Source: CAURMH01 sp963525745
Lineage (GTDB): Bacteria > Pseudomonadota > Gammaproteobacteria > Enterobacterales > Pasteurellaceae
Assembly: GCA_963525745.1 (NCBI GenBank)
Contig: CAURMH010000001.1
Coordinates: forward strand, 6,379-70,378
Reading direction: 5' to 3'
Length of the DNA: 64,000 bases
Positions 28,361 through 37,455 of this stretch are shown one piece after another (the first letter of the stretch is position 1; each line of letters starts with the position of its first letter). The notes below the pieces were generated by a model, which saw nothing but the letters and a program-made list of their open reading frames with translations, was not told the DNA's origin and did not search any database. A program made the position numbers and the translations under genes.

Positions 28361-29784
28361 ACCTCGGGATTGTTTTTCCGCTCATCATTTATTTGGCGTT
28401 TGTATTCGGTGCCGCCATTTACGCTTATGTAAAACGCCAAAAAGGCGGTGATTTTCTTTCCGAATATTATGTAGGCAATCGCTCCATGACGGGCTTTGTG
28501 CTCGCCATGACCACCGCTTCCACTTATGCCAGCGCCAGTTCTTTTATCGGCGGACCGGGTGCAGCGTACAAATACGGCTTGGGTTGGGTTTTACTTGCCA
28601 TGATTCAAGTGCCGGCGGTGTGGTTGGCGCTTGGCGCCTTGGGGAAAAAATTCGCTTTGCTTTCCCGCGAAACCAATGCTTTGACGATCAATGACTTATT
28701 GCTTTATCGCTACAAAAACAAATACTTGGTGTGGATCGCCTGCGTGGCGTTGTTGATCGCTTTTTTTGCCGCCATGACCGTGCAATTTATCGGCGGCGCC
28801 CGTTTATTGGAAACCACCATCGGCATTCCTTACACTCAAGCCTTGTTGATTTTCGCCTTAACCGTGGGAATTTACACCTTTATCGGCGGCTTCCGTGCAG
28901 TAGTGTTAACGGACACCATTCAAGGCACGGTGATGATTTTAGGCACGATTGTCTTGCTGGTCGGCGTGATTTATCAGGTGGGCGGCGTGGAAAGTGCGGT
29001 CAAAAAATTAACTGAAATTGATTCGAGCCTCGTCAGTCCTTACGGACCAAACGACATGCTGGATTTCCAATTCATGGCGTCCTTCTGGATTTTGGTGTGT
29101 TTCGGCGTGGTGGGCTTGCCGCACACGGCGGTGCGTTGCATGGCGTTTAAAGACAGCAAAGCGTTGCACAACGGCATGCTTATCGGCACCATCGTGTTGA
29201 CGATTATCATGTTCGGTATGCACTTGGCGGGCGCATTGGGACGTGCCGTAGTGCCGGACTTAACGGTGTCGGATAAAGTCATTCCAAGCCTGATGTTGCA
29301 GGTGTTGCCGCCGATCATTGCTGGGATTTTCCTTGCCGCGCCCATGTCGGCGATCATGTCTACGGTGGACGCGCAATTAATTCAATCTTCCTCTATTTTT
29401 GTGAAAGATTTGTACTTGGCGGCAAAACCGCAGGCGGCGCAAAATCAAAAACGCATCGGACGGATTTCATCATTAATTACCTTAATTTTGACCGCACTTT
29501 TAATCTTCGCTTCCCTCAATCCGCCGGATATGATCATCTGGCTGAACCTGTTTGCCTTCGGCGGGCTGGAAGCGGCATTTTTATGGGTGATCGTGCTCGG
29601 GCTCTACTGGGACAAAGCCAACGCATTCGGCGCTATCAGTTCCATGTTGGTTGGTTTGGTCTCCTTTATTTTATTAACCCAATTCGGCATTAAACTGCTT
29701 GGCTTCAACCCGATTGCACCGGCGTTGGTGTTCGGTTTAGTAGCGTTTTTGGTGGGGAATAAATTTGGCGAAAATCGCCATTAA
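28357..29784 (+). CDS. panF: Sodium/pantothenate symporter
   Basis: PanF takes up pantothenate, the coenzyme A precursor, with sodium. The 475 residues form about 13 membrane segments of the solute:sodium symporter family, with TTASTYASASSFIGGPGAAYKYG near 52-74 and the APMSAIMSTVDAQLIQSSSIFVKDLY block near 330-355. It overlaps yhdT by four bases and is followed by prmA. Codon choice here favours TTG and GTG more than in the flanking genes. Confidence 0.96.
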   Translation: MNLGIVFPLIIYLAFVFGAAIYAYVKRQKGGDFLSEYYVGNRSMTGFVLAMTTASTYASASSFIGGPGAAYKYGLGWVLLAMIQVPAVWLALGALGKKFALLSRETNALTINDLLLYRYKNKYLVWIACVALLIAFFAAMTVQFIGGARLLETTIGIPYTQALLIFALTVGIYTFIGGFRAVVLTDTIQGTVMILGTIVLLVGVIYQVGGVESAVKKLTEIDSSLVSPYGPNDMLDFQFMASFWILVCFGVVGLPHTAVRCMAFKDSKALHNGMLIGTIVLTIIMFGMHLAGALGRAVVPDLTVSDKVIPSLMLQVLPPIIAGIFLAAPMSAIMSTVDAQLIQSSSIFVKDLYLAAKPQAAQNQKRIGRISSLITLILTALLIFASLNPPDMIIWLNLFAFGGLEAAFLWVIVLGLYWDKANAFGAISSMLVGLVSFILLTQFGIKLLGFNPIAPALVFGLVAFLVGNKFGENRH

Positions 29785-29805
29785 TTGTCAAACATAGGAA
29801 TAAAC

Positions 29806-30693
29806 ATGGCTTGGATTCAAATTCGCCTGAATAGTACCAACGAAAAGGCAGAGCAAATCAGTGATTTTTTAGAAGAAATCGGTTCGGTGTCGGTGACCTT
29901 TATGGACAGTCAGGACACGCCGATTTTTGAGCCGTTGCCGGGGGAAACCCGCTTGTGGGGCAACACGGATGTGATTGCCTTATTCGATGCGGAAACCGAT
30001 ATGAAAGCGGTGGTGGAAGCGCTTAAGCAGGCGAAACACTTGGACGAGTATTCCGCCTACAAAATCGAACAAATCGAAGACAAAGACTGGGAGCGCGAGT
30101 GGATGGATAATTTCCACCCAATGCAATTCGGCAAACGTTTGTGGATTTGCCCAAGCTGGCGTGATGTGCCGGATCCGAATGCTGTGAACGTGATGTTAGA
30201 TCCGGGCTTGGCGTTTGGCACAGGGACACACCCGACTACGGCACTTTGTTTGGAATGGCTTGATAGCTTAGATTTACAGGACAAAACGGTGATCGACTTT
30301 GGTTGTGGTTCCGGCATTTTAGCCATTGCGGCATTGAAGCTAGGCGCAAAAAGTGCGGTGGGTATTGATATTGATCCGCAAGCGATTTTAGCCAGCCGCA
30401 ACAATGCGGAACAAAACGGCGTGGCGGATCGTTTGCAACTGTTTTTATCCGATGCAAAGCCGTCCGACTTGAAAGCTGATGTGGTGGTGGCAAATATTCT
30501 TGCCGGTCCTTTAAAAGCGCTTTATCCCGTGATCAGCCAACTGGTGAAACCGCATGGCGATTTGGGCTTGTCGGGCATTTTGGCAACACAGGCACAATCA
30601 GTGTGTGATGCTTATGCCGAACGTTTTGTTTTGGCACCGGTGGCAGAACGCAAGGAGTGGTGTCGCATTACAGGTAAAGCCAATGTACTTTAA
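29806..30693 (+). CDS. prmA: Ribosomal protein L11 methyltransferase
   Basis: PrmA methylates several lysine and N-terminal groups of ribosomal protein L11 (rplK, found at 45.4 kb). From ATG 29806, with AGGA upstream, it has 295 residues. The N-terminal substrate domain [13 protein letters not shown] is typical, and the methyltransferase domain carries [20 protein letters not shown] and the NILAGPL active-site segment. An upstream in-frame TTG at 29785 is not needed. Confidence 0.96.
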   Translation: MAWIQIRLNSTNEKAEQISDFLEEIGSVSVTFMDSQDTPIFEPLPGETRLWGNTDVIALFDAETDMKAVVEALKQAKHLDEYSAYKIEQIEDKDWEREWMDNFHPMQFGKRLWICPSWRDVPDPNAVNVMLDPGLAFGTGTHPTTALCLEWLDSLDLQDKTVIDFGCGSGILAIAALKLGAKSAVGIDIDPQAILASRNNAEQNGVADRLQLFLSDAKPSDLKADVVVANILAGPLKALYPVISQLVKPHGDLGLSGILATQAQSVCDAYAERFVLAPVAERKEWCRITGKANVL

Positions 30694-30741
30694 TTTGTTT
30701 TTGTCAATTAAAAAAAGTGTATTTTTTAAACAAAATCTACT

Positions 30742-30769
30742 TTGCAAGCTAAGTAAAAATGCGTATCAT
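30742..30769 (+). promoter_or_regulatory. Likely dusB-fis promoter
   Basis: TTGCAA (30742-30747) and TATCAT (30764-30769) are spaced 16 bp, followed by GCGACCC, which resembles a GC-rich discriminator. This fits the growth-rate-controlled promoter known for dusB-fis operons. Confidence 0.55.
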
Positions 30770-30833
30770 AGCGACCCTATCGATTTACTCCGCCGCTTAA
30801 TTAGCCTACAAAGCGACCTGATGGAGAAGTAAA

Positions 30834-31814
30834 ATGCGAATTGGTTCTTATCAATTAAAAAATCGCATTTTATTGGCACCCATGGCGGGGATTACGGACT
30901 TTCCATTTAGAAAAATTTGTGCCCATTACGGCGCAGGGCTGACTTTTTCTGAAATGATGTCCGCTAATCCGCAGATTTGGCATACGGAGAAATCGAAACT
31001 GCGTTTGGCTCATAGCCAAGAAATTGGTATTAATGCGGTTCAAATCGCAGGCGCAAATCCCCTTGAAATGGCCCGTGCTGCTGTTGTTAATACGGCGTAT
31101 GGTGCTCAAATCATTGACATCAACATGGGGTGTCCCGCTAAAAAAGTGAATCGGAAATTAGCGGGTTCGGCGCTTTTGCAATTTCCTGATTTGGTCGAAA
31201 AGATTTTAAAAGAAGTGGTGAATGCGGTTGATGTACCTGTCACATTAAAAATTCGGACAGGTTGGGATAAAGCCAATCGAAATTGCGTGCAGATTGCTCA
31301 GATAGCCGAGCAGTCGGGTATTCAGGCGTTAACGATTCACGGACGAACTCGAGCGTGTTTGTTTGAAGGCGAGGCTGAATATGACAATATCCGGGCGGTC
31401 AAACAAGTTGTTCGGATACCTGTCGTTGCAAATGGCGATATTGATTGTGCACAAAAAGCAAAATATGTTCTCAATTATACAGAGGCTGATGCGGTTATGA
31501 TCGGACGCGCCGCTTTAGGTAATCCCTGGCTGTTTCAGTCATTGGAAGGGCTAATTGAGCATAATAAAATCATACCGGAACCAAGTTTATCGGAAAAGTG
31601 CGGTCAAATTCTTCGCCATATTGAATTGCTCCATCAATTTTATGGCGAGCAAAAAGGCTATCGCATCGCACGAAAGCACGTGGCTTGGTATTTGCAGGGA
31701 ATTCAACCTAATTCCGTTTTTAAACAGACTTTTAATATGATTAGTACGACAGAAGAACAACTTATTGTATTGAAAGATTTTTTTAATTTTATATTGGATA
31801 AAGAAAAATGTTAG
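30834..31814 (+). CDS. dusB: tRNA-dihydrouridine synthase B
   Basis: DusB reduces a uridine in the D-loop of tRNAs using FMN and NADPH. The 326 residues include the N-terminal [14 protein letters not shown], the catalytic cysteine C100 in [21 protein letters not shown], the ligand region LKIRTGW, TIHGRTR and the FMN segment VVANGDID. Its 3' end overlaps the fis start by 7 bases, the conserved arrangement in enterobacteria and Pasteurellaceae. Confidence 0.97.
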   Translation: MRIGSYQLKNRILLAPMAGITDFPFRKICAHYGAGLTFSEMMSANPQIWHTEKSKLRLAHSQEIGINAVQIAGANPLEMARAAVVNTAYGAQIIDINMGCPAKKVNRKLAGSALLQFPDLVEKILKEVVNAVDVPVTLKIRTGWDKANRNCVQIAQIAEQSGIQALTIHGRTRACLFEGEAEYDNIRAVKQVVRIPVVANGDIDCAQKAKYVLNYTEADAVMIGRAALGNPWLFQSLEGLIEHNKIIPEPSLSEKCGQILRHIELLHQFYGEQKGYRIARKHVAWYLQGIQPNSVFKQTFNMISTTEEQLIVLKDFFNFILDKEKC

Positions 31815-32104
31815 AACAACGTAATCCGGCTGAGGCACTCACCGTTTCAGTTTTAAATTCACAATCACAAGTAACCAATAAACCATTACGCGATTCGGTA
31901 AAACAAGCCTTACGTAACTATTTATCGCAATTAGGTGAGCAGGATGTTAACGATCTGTACGAATTGGTCCTGGCAGAAGTTGAACAACCTATGTTGGATA
32001 TGATTATGCAATATACCCGTGGCAATCAAACCCGTGCGGCGAACATGCTGGGTATCAATCGTGGCACTTTACGCAAAAAATTGAAAAAATACGGAATGGG
32101 CTAG
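31808..32104 (+). CDS. fis: DNA-binding protein Fis
   Basis: Fis is a nucleoid protein that bends DNA and stimulates rRNA promoters and recombination. The 98 residues match the usual length. The N-terminal beta-hairpin region (to about 25) and the helix-turn-helix [23 protein letters not shown] at the C-terminus are clear. Expression probably depends on the promoter before dusB, given the 7-base overlap. Confidence 0.98.
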   Translation: MLEQRNPAEALTVSVLNSQSQVTNKPLRDSVKQALRNYLSQLGEQDVNDLYELVLAEVEQPMLDMIMQYTRGNQTRAANMLGINRGTLRKKLKKYGMG

Positions 32105-32141
32105 AACCGTCGGAATTTAACAATACACCAAAAATTGAATG

Positions 32142-32186
32142 ATTTGCACCTAGTACTCAACATGTATTCAGGTGCAAATTTTTTTT
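32142..32186 (+). terminator. Intrinsic terminator of dusB-fis
   Basis: A 10-bp stem ATTTGCACCT / AGGTGCAAAT with an 18-nt loop is followed by eight T residues, 38 bp after the fis stop. Confidence 0.85.
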
Positions 32187-32297
32187 ACTTCAAATTGTTT
32201 TTTGTGGATAATAAAGGGGCAAGGTTTAACCCTATGATTTACTTAATATAACTTAAGAGAGGATATTTATCACAGGGCTTAGTTCTTTTACTTTCCG

Positions 32298-32642
32298 CTA
32301 CGCTTTATTTGTCGGATATTCCCACCAAATATCAAATAATTCACTGATTTCAATTTGTTGTAATCCGTTAGTTTCGAGCCATTTTTTCACCAATTCGCGA
32401 TGATTATCATCACATTTGCCGATTTTTTCTAAGCATACCAAGCCTTCCCAGTGTAAATAACCGCTGCCTTCATAAGCCAGCCCGTTGGGTTGGATGACTT
32501 CAGCGATGAAACGATCAACGATTTCATCGACGGTTTCGATTGTCGTACCTTCGGAAAATTGCCAATTAACCAGAAAACCTAATTCCTGAAATTCGGCAAG
32601 ATGAAGTTTTTTGCGTTGACGCTGGTTATAGTGTTTAGACAT
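32298..32642 (-). CDS. yggL: YggL family (DUF469) 50S-associated protein
   Basis: The 114-residue protein begins with a basic stretch (KHYNQRQRKKLHLAEFQELGF) and carries the family segment YLHWEGLVCLEK. E. coli YggL has been linked to 50S assembly. It lies downstream of trmB on the same strand (135-bp gap with an uptake sequence at 32732), as in E. coli, where yggL follows trmB. Confidence 0.92.
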   Translation of the reverse strand: MSKHYNQRQRKKLHLAEFQELGFLVNWQFSEGTTIETVDEIVDRFIAEVIQPNGLAYEGSGYLHWEGLVCLEKIGKCDDNHRELVKKWLETNGLQQIEISELFDIWWEYPTNKA

Positions 32643-32777
32643 TTTGGTTCTCCTATTTTTGTTGACGGTGAATCGTTGCTGACAGTATGACCGGAAATAA
32701 CAGGTGTTTTTGCAAAACTATCAAAAAATTAACCGCACTTTTGTCAAGTAGTGCAAATTTCCGCCAATATCAAGACA

Positions 32778-33518
32778 TTATTTTTTTACAAAATACAAAT
32801 CCCATACGTTATGCCCAAGTTTATGCCCACGAGCTTCAAATTTGGTCGAAGGACGAAAATCCGGGCGTGGGATATATCCCCCGGTTTCGGCGGTGTTGAG
32901 CAAATGCGCATTGGCATTTAACACTTCCAACATTTGCTCCGCATAATTTTGCCAGTCCGTCGCCATGTGAACAAAGCCATTTTCGCTTAATTTTTGTACG
33001 ATCTGTGCAACAAAGTGCGGTTGAACAATACGACGCTTTTGATGCTTTGCTTTATGCCACGGGTCAGGAAAGAATAATTGTAATCCGCTAAGCGAACCGT
33101 CTGAAACGCTATCGCGTAAAATTTCCGTGGCATCGTGACAAATAACGCGTAAATTGGTTACGCCTTTTTCCACTGCATAAGCAATGCAGGCACCAACGCC
33201 GGGCGTATGCACTTCGATGCCGAGATAATTTTTATCGGGATTCGCCGCCGCCATGTCCACTAAAGATTTCCCCATGCCGAAACCGATTTCTAAGATTACG
33301 GGGTTTTTATTGCCATAAATTTTAGCAAAATCAAAAGGTTTCGATTGATAATTTAAGCCAAGCGCGGGCCAATGGGTATGGAGCATCGTTTTTTGAAATT
33401 CGCTTAAACGACCGGTACGCAGGACAAAACTGCGCACTTTACGCTTATAACGTCCGTCTTTGGTAAATTCTGCCATTTCGACAGTTTTGCGTTTTTGATC
33501 GGCAAAAGTCTCAATCAT
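32778..33518 (-). CDS. trmB: tRNA (guanine46-N7)-methyltransferase
   Basis: TrmB makes m7G46 in tRNA variable loops. From ATG 33518 it has 246 residues, the length I recall for H. influenzae. The SAM site [38 protein letters not shown] and the C-terminal [19 protein letters not shown] are diagnostic. Longer frames from 33530 or 33563 are open but extend into the divergent priA promoter region, and none has a strong ribosome-binding site, so the start is the least certain part. Confidence 0.95.
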   Translation of the reverse strand: MIETFADQKRKTVEMAEFTKDGRYKRKVRSFVLRTGRLSEFQKTMLHTHWPALGLNYQSKPFDFAKIYGNKNPVILEIGFGMGKSLVDMAAANPDKNYLGIEVHTPGVGACIAYAVEKGVTNLRVICHDATEILRDSVSDGSLSGLQLFFPDPWHKAKHQKRRIVQPHFVAQIVQKLSENGFVHMATDWQNYAEQMLEVLNANAHLLNTAETGGYIPRPDFRPSTKFEARGHKLGHNVWDLYFVKK

Positions 33519-33616
33519 AACTAAGTTCATTGACAAAGGAAAAAATTGGCTCGGATTATACATGAAATCGGGCGCTTTTCCCGTATAATGCGCTAAATTT
33601 TTTGCTAAGGTTTATT

Positions 33617-35806
33617 ATGAAAATCGTTCGTGTGGCATTAGCCGTGCCGCTCTCCCACTTATTTGATTATCTGGCGCCCGATGAATTGACATTATGCCTA
33701 GGCGGACGTGTGCTCGTGCCTTTTGGCCGCCAAACACGGGTGGCTATTGTGGTGGAAACCGCGGTGGAGTCCGAGTTGCCGATGGATAAATTAAAACCCA
33801 TTATCAAGTCATTAGACAGCGAACCCGTTTTTTCGGCGGTTGTTTGGCGCTGGCTACATTGGGCGGCAAATTATTATCAGGCGGCATTGGGGGACGTCTT
33901 GTTTCAGGCCTTACCGATAAAATTACGTAACGGCGAAAATCCGGTGAAAAATGACCGCACTTTTTGGCGAATCAGCATGGAAGGAAAGCAGGCGCTTTTA
34001 CAAAACGAACTAAAGCGTTCAAGAAAGCAGGCCGAGGCGCTGCATTGTCTATTGCAACAAGATCTTGAAAAAGGAAAGAATGAATTTAATCCCACTATCT
34101 GGTCTGCGCTGAAAAGCAAACGCTTCATCACGGAAGTCATCCTTTCGGATGAACCCAAAACATGGCAACAGACATTAGGCACTAAACCAATCGTGAATAC
34201 TGAAAATCGTTTGGTGCTCAACAAACAACAAGCTTTAGCCTTTAGCCGATTGGTGTTTCAACATGATTTTAACGTGTGGTTGTTGGATGGCGTGACGGGT
34301 TCCGGAAAAACGGAAATTTATCTTCAATATATTGAAGAAATTCTTAAATCAGGTAAACAAGTGCTGGTTTTGGTGCCGGAAATCGGGCTGACGCCGCAAA
34401 CCGTTGAACGTTTTAAAGCGCGATTTAATGTCGAGATCGATGTACTTCACTCCAATTTAAACGATACGGAGCGTCTCAATGTGTGGGAACGCGCACGAAC
34501 CGGACAAAGTGCGGTCGTTATCGGGACAAGATCGGCGCTTTTCACACAATTTACAAATTTAGGCGTGATTATCCTTGACGAAGAACATGACAGTTCATTT
34601 AAACAGCAGGAAGGATGGCGTTACCATGCTCGCGATTTGGCCATTCTCTTAGCGCAACGCTTATCCATACCGATTCTATTGGGGTCGGCAACGCCGAGCC
34701 TAGAAAGCTTGAATAATGTACAAAACGGCAAATATAAGCATTTGGTTCTGTCAAAAAGAGCGGGAAATTCGACCGCACTTCACCAATTTATGATTGATTT
34801 AAAAAATCAACCTGTCCAAAATGGTTTGTCACAGCCCCTTCTGGCACGTATGAAAAGTCATTTGGAAAAAGGTAATCAGGTGATGCTATTTTTGAATCGC
34901 CGCGGCTTTGCACCGGTTCTTTTGTGTCATGAATGCGGTTGGATAGCGCAATGCCTGCACTGCGAAAAACCGTATACTTATTATCAACAGCAACGCGTGT
35001 TGCGCTGCCATCATTGTGGTGCGCAACAGGCCATTCCGCGGCAATGCAATGATTGCGGTTCCACGAATTTAGTTACGACCGGGCTTGGAACGGAACAGTT
35101 GGAAGAGGCGCTAAAGGCGCAATTTCCAAACTATTCCATTGCCCGAATCGATCGCGATAGTACGGCGCGTAAAGGACGGCTGGAGGGTTATTTGGACGCG
35201 ATACGCCAGGGCAAAAGCCACATTCTGATCGGCACGCAAATGCTTGCTAAAGGACATCATTTTCCTAATGTGACGCTGGTTGCATTAGTGAATGTAGACA
35301 GCGCACTTTTTTCCTTAGATTTTCGTGCCGAAGAACGCCTGGCGCAGCTTTATGTACAAGTGGCCGGCCGTGCGGGGAGAATGGAAAAACAAGGGGAAGT
35401 CGTCCTACAAACCCACTATCCTGATCATCCGCTTTTGACCACATTGTTGGAAAAAGGTTATGGTGAATTTGCACAGGAAGCGCTGAAATTACGTCGTCAT
35501 ATGGGGCTGCCGCCTTTTAGCTTTCAGGCTTTATTCAGAACGCAAAGCCGCGCATCCGATGAAGCGGAAAAATCTTTGAGACAATTGGCTGAATTTTTTT
35601 ATTCACAGCAAGTCGAAGGACTACAAATTCTCGGGCCGCTCCCGGCGCCCTTTAGCAAAAAGGCGGGACAATATCGTTGGCAGCTGCTATTGCAACATCA
35701 TTCCCGTAACAAACTCCATTATGCCTTAAATCTCTATGCCCGTGCAGAGATGAAATTCTCTCAAGTGCGGTTGATTTTGGACGTGGATCCGTTTGATTTA
35801 AGCTAG
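33617..35806 (+). CDS. priA: Primosomal protein N', replication restart helicase
   Basis: PriA reloads the replisome at stalled forks. From ATG 33617, with AAGG six bases upstream, it has 729 residues. The Walker A GVTGSGKTEIYLQ, DEEH in LDEEHDSSFKQQEGWRYHARD, and eight zinc-binding cysteines between CHECG and CNDCG identify it. It is divergent from trmB. Four uptake sequences lie inside (33954, 34507, 34772, 35763). Confidence 0.98.
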   Translation: MKIVRVALAVPLSHLFDYLAPDELTLCLGGRVLVPFGRQTRVAIVVETAVESELPMDKLKPIIKSLDSEPVFSAVVWRWLHWAANYYQAALGDVLFQALPIKLRNGENPVKNDRTFWRISMEGKQALLQNELKRSRKQAEALHCLLQQDLEKGKNEFNPTIWSALKSKRFITEVILSDEPKTWQQTLGTKPIVNTENRLVLNKQQALAFSRLVFQHDFNVWLLDGVTGSGKTEIYLQYIEEILKSGKQVLVLVPEIGLTPQTVERFKARFNVEIDVLHSNLNDTERLNVWERARTGQSAVVIGTRSALFTQFTNLGVIILDEEHDSSFKQQEGWRYHARDLAILLAQRLSIPILLGSATPSLESLNNVQNGKYKHLVLSKRAGNSTALHQFMIDLKNQPVQNGLSQPLLARMKSHLEKGNQVMLFLNRRGFAPVLLCHECGWIAQCLHCEKPYTYYQQQRVLRCHHCGAQQAIPRQCNDCGSTNLVTTGLGTEQLEEALKAQFPNYSIARIDRDSTARKGRLEGYLDAIRQGKSHILIGTQMLAKGHHFPNVTLVALVNVDSALFSLDFRAEERLAQLYVQVAGRAGRMEKQGEVVLQTHYPDHPLLTTLLEKGYGEFAQEALKLRRHMGLPPFSFQALFRTQSRASDEAEKSLRQLAEFFYSQQVEGLQILGPLPAPFSKKAGQYRWQLLLQHHSRNKLHYALNLYARAEMKFSQVRLILDVDPFDLS

Positions 35807-35906
35807 GCGGGAAAATGTCGAGTGCTGGTAAAATAAACCGTTTTTAAGTAAAATCAGTGCGTTTTTAATAAAACGTTAGTCCATTCATTAGTTTAGGAAA
35901 ATCATT

Positions 35907-36680
35907 GTGGCTCATCGAGATTTTGCCGGTCGCCGCGGCGGAAATAATAAGAATAAACCGGTTTCCAAAGGAAATAAGCGTATTTTAGTGGCTACGGCAG
36001 TGATTGTTGTCGTCGCTTTTGGCATGGGGTTATATTTTTTAAAAAATAAAACGCCGGAACCCATTAAAATTCCGACTACGGCTGAAAAAACAGCCCCAAA
36101 AAGCGTTTTACCCAATCGACCGGAAGAAGTATGGAGCTATATTAAAGCACTTGAAACCCGAACGGTGCCGGTAGGCAATACGCCGAATGTTATCGAAAAA
36201 AATATGCGTCTGACGGAAGAACAGCGTAAGAATTTACTTGAAATGAAGCAAGCGGAAGAAGCCAAAAAATTAGAAGAGCAGCGTAAACAAGCCGCCATAA
36301 AGAAAGACGAAGGGAATTCTGTACAAATCATTAATAACAGTATTTCTGCCCCAAATGATACGCAAGTGCAACCGAAAATCTCAACGGCCAAAACGGATCC
36401 CGCGTCGGAAGTAATAAAAAAGACGGAAACTAAACCGTCGGATAGCAAACCGCCCACAGAAAATGCGAAAAAATTCGGCTTACAATGCGGTGCCTTTAAA
36501 AATCGGGCTCAGGCTGAAAGTTTACAAGGGCGTTTGGCAATGACCGGATTAAATGCGCAAATTACGACAAGCGGTGAATGGAATCGCGTTCGTCTCGGTG
36601 GCTATGAAAGCCGCGACGCCGCAACCCAGGCACAAGAAAAAGCAAAATTAATCGTTAATTGTGTTGTTATTGGTATGTAG
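35907..36680 (+). CDS. ftsN: Cell division protein FtsN
   Basis: FtsN arrives late at the divisome and triggers septal peptidoglycan synthesis. The 257 residues have a basic cytoplasmic tail (1-25), one membrane segment (about 26-46), the helical periplasmic region with RPEEVWSYIKALETRTV, a lysine/glutamine-rich linker and a C-terminal SPOR domain (about 185-257) that binds denuded glycan. The start is GTG at 35907 with AGGA upstream. It follows priA by 100 bp, as in E. coli (priA-cytR-ftsN) without cytR. Confidence 0.93.
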   Translation: MAHRDFAGRRGGNNKNKPVSKGNKRILVATAVIVVVAFGMGLYFLKNKTPEPIKIPTTAEKTAPKSVLPNRPEEVWSYIKALETRTVPVGNTPNVIEKNMRLTEEQRKNLLEMKQAEEAKKLEEQRKQAAIKKDEGNSVQIINNSISAPNDTQVQPKISTAKTDPASEVIKKTETKPSDSKPPTENAKKFGLQCGAFKNRAQAESLQGRLAMTGLNAQITTSGEWNRVRLGGYESRDAATQAQEKAKLIVNCVVIGM

Positions 36681-36719
36681 TGGCGGTGTCCCCTTCCCGA
36701 TTTTGATGTGCCAAATAGA

Positions 36720-36747
36720 AGCGTTGGCTTAACCGCCGGCGCTTTTT
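36720..36747 (+). terminator. Intrinsic terminator of ftsN
   Basis: AGCGTTGGC pairs with GCCGGCGCT (two G-U pairs) around the loop TTAACC and is followed by five T residues, 40 bp after the ftsN stop and before the convergent rluA. Confidence 0.7.
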
Positions 36748-36788
36748 GATTTTTCAGATTTTTAAAGAATTTTCACCGCACTTTACCT

Positions 36789-37448
36789 CTAAAAATCGAC
36801 CTTTGTTCGGAAGGTTATTGGTTCACTGGTGATAGGGTGAGTGATGCTTAATTGTTCGGCATGTAAACACAAACGTGATGCCATGCTTTTGGCCGAGGGA
36901 TGCGCATAGAATTTATCGCCTAAAATAGGGTGTCCTTGTGCCAACATATGCAAACGAAGCTGATGTGAACGGCCAGTAATCGGTGTCAGTTTTACCCGGG
37001 TGCTATTATTCGGTAAGCGTTCCAAAACCTCGAATTTTGTGACCGCTCTTTTACCAAAGACGAAATCTAAACGCTGGCGCGGTCGGTTTTCCCAGTCACA
37101 AATCATCGGTAAATTAATCTCTCCCTTATCCTGTGCAAGATGCCCCCATACTAAAGCTTGATAATATTTCTTCGGCTCGCGTTCACGAAATTGACGTTTG
37201 AGCTCTTTATCGGCGGCTTTGCTCAACGCAAATAGAAGAATGCCGCTGGTCGCCATATCGAGGCGATGCGCCGGTTCACAGAAACCGAATTTTTCTTTCA
37301 CGCGACTCATGGCGCTATCGTAGTATTGTGGCTGATTGCCTGGCACGGAAAGTAAGCCGCTGGGTTTATTTACTACGCAGAGATGATTATCATGATAAAT
37401 AATATCTAAATAAGGTTCTTGCGGAGGGTGATAGTCAATAAGCGCCAT
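36789..37448 (-). CDS. rluA: Dual-specificity pseudouridine synthase RluA
   Basis: RluA makes pseudouridine 746 in 23S rRNA and 32 in several tRNAs. The 219 residues equal the usual short RluA length, with no S4 domain. The catalytic aspartate is in AHRLDMATSGILLFA (D64), and RSHQLRLHMLAQGHPILGD is typical. It lies 7 bp after rapA on the same strand, the order also found in E. coli, so they form an operon. Confidence 0.96.
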   Translation of the reverse strand: MALIDYHPPQEPYLDIIYHDNHLCVVNKPSGLLSVPGNQPQYYDSAMSRVKEKFGFCEPAHRLDMATSGILLFALSKAADKELKRQFREREPKKYYQALVWGHLAQDKGEINLPMICDWENRPRQRLDFVFGKRAVTKFEVLERLPNNSTRVKLTPITGRSHQLRLHMLAQGHPILGDKFYAHPSAKSMASRLCLHAEQLSITHPITSEPITFRTKVDF

Positions 37449-37455
37449 ATTTATT

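Noticed and set aside
33519..33563. N-terminal extension of trmB
   Set aside because: It would overlap the divergent priA upstream region and give a protein longer than the family norm.
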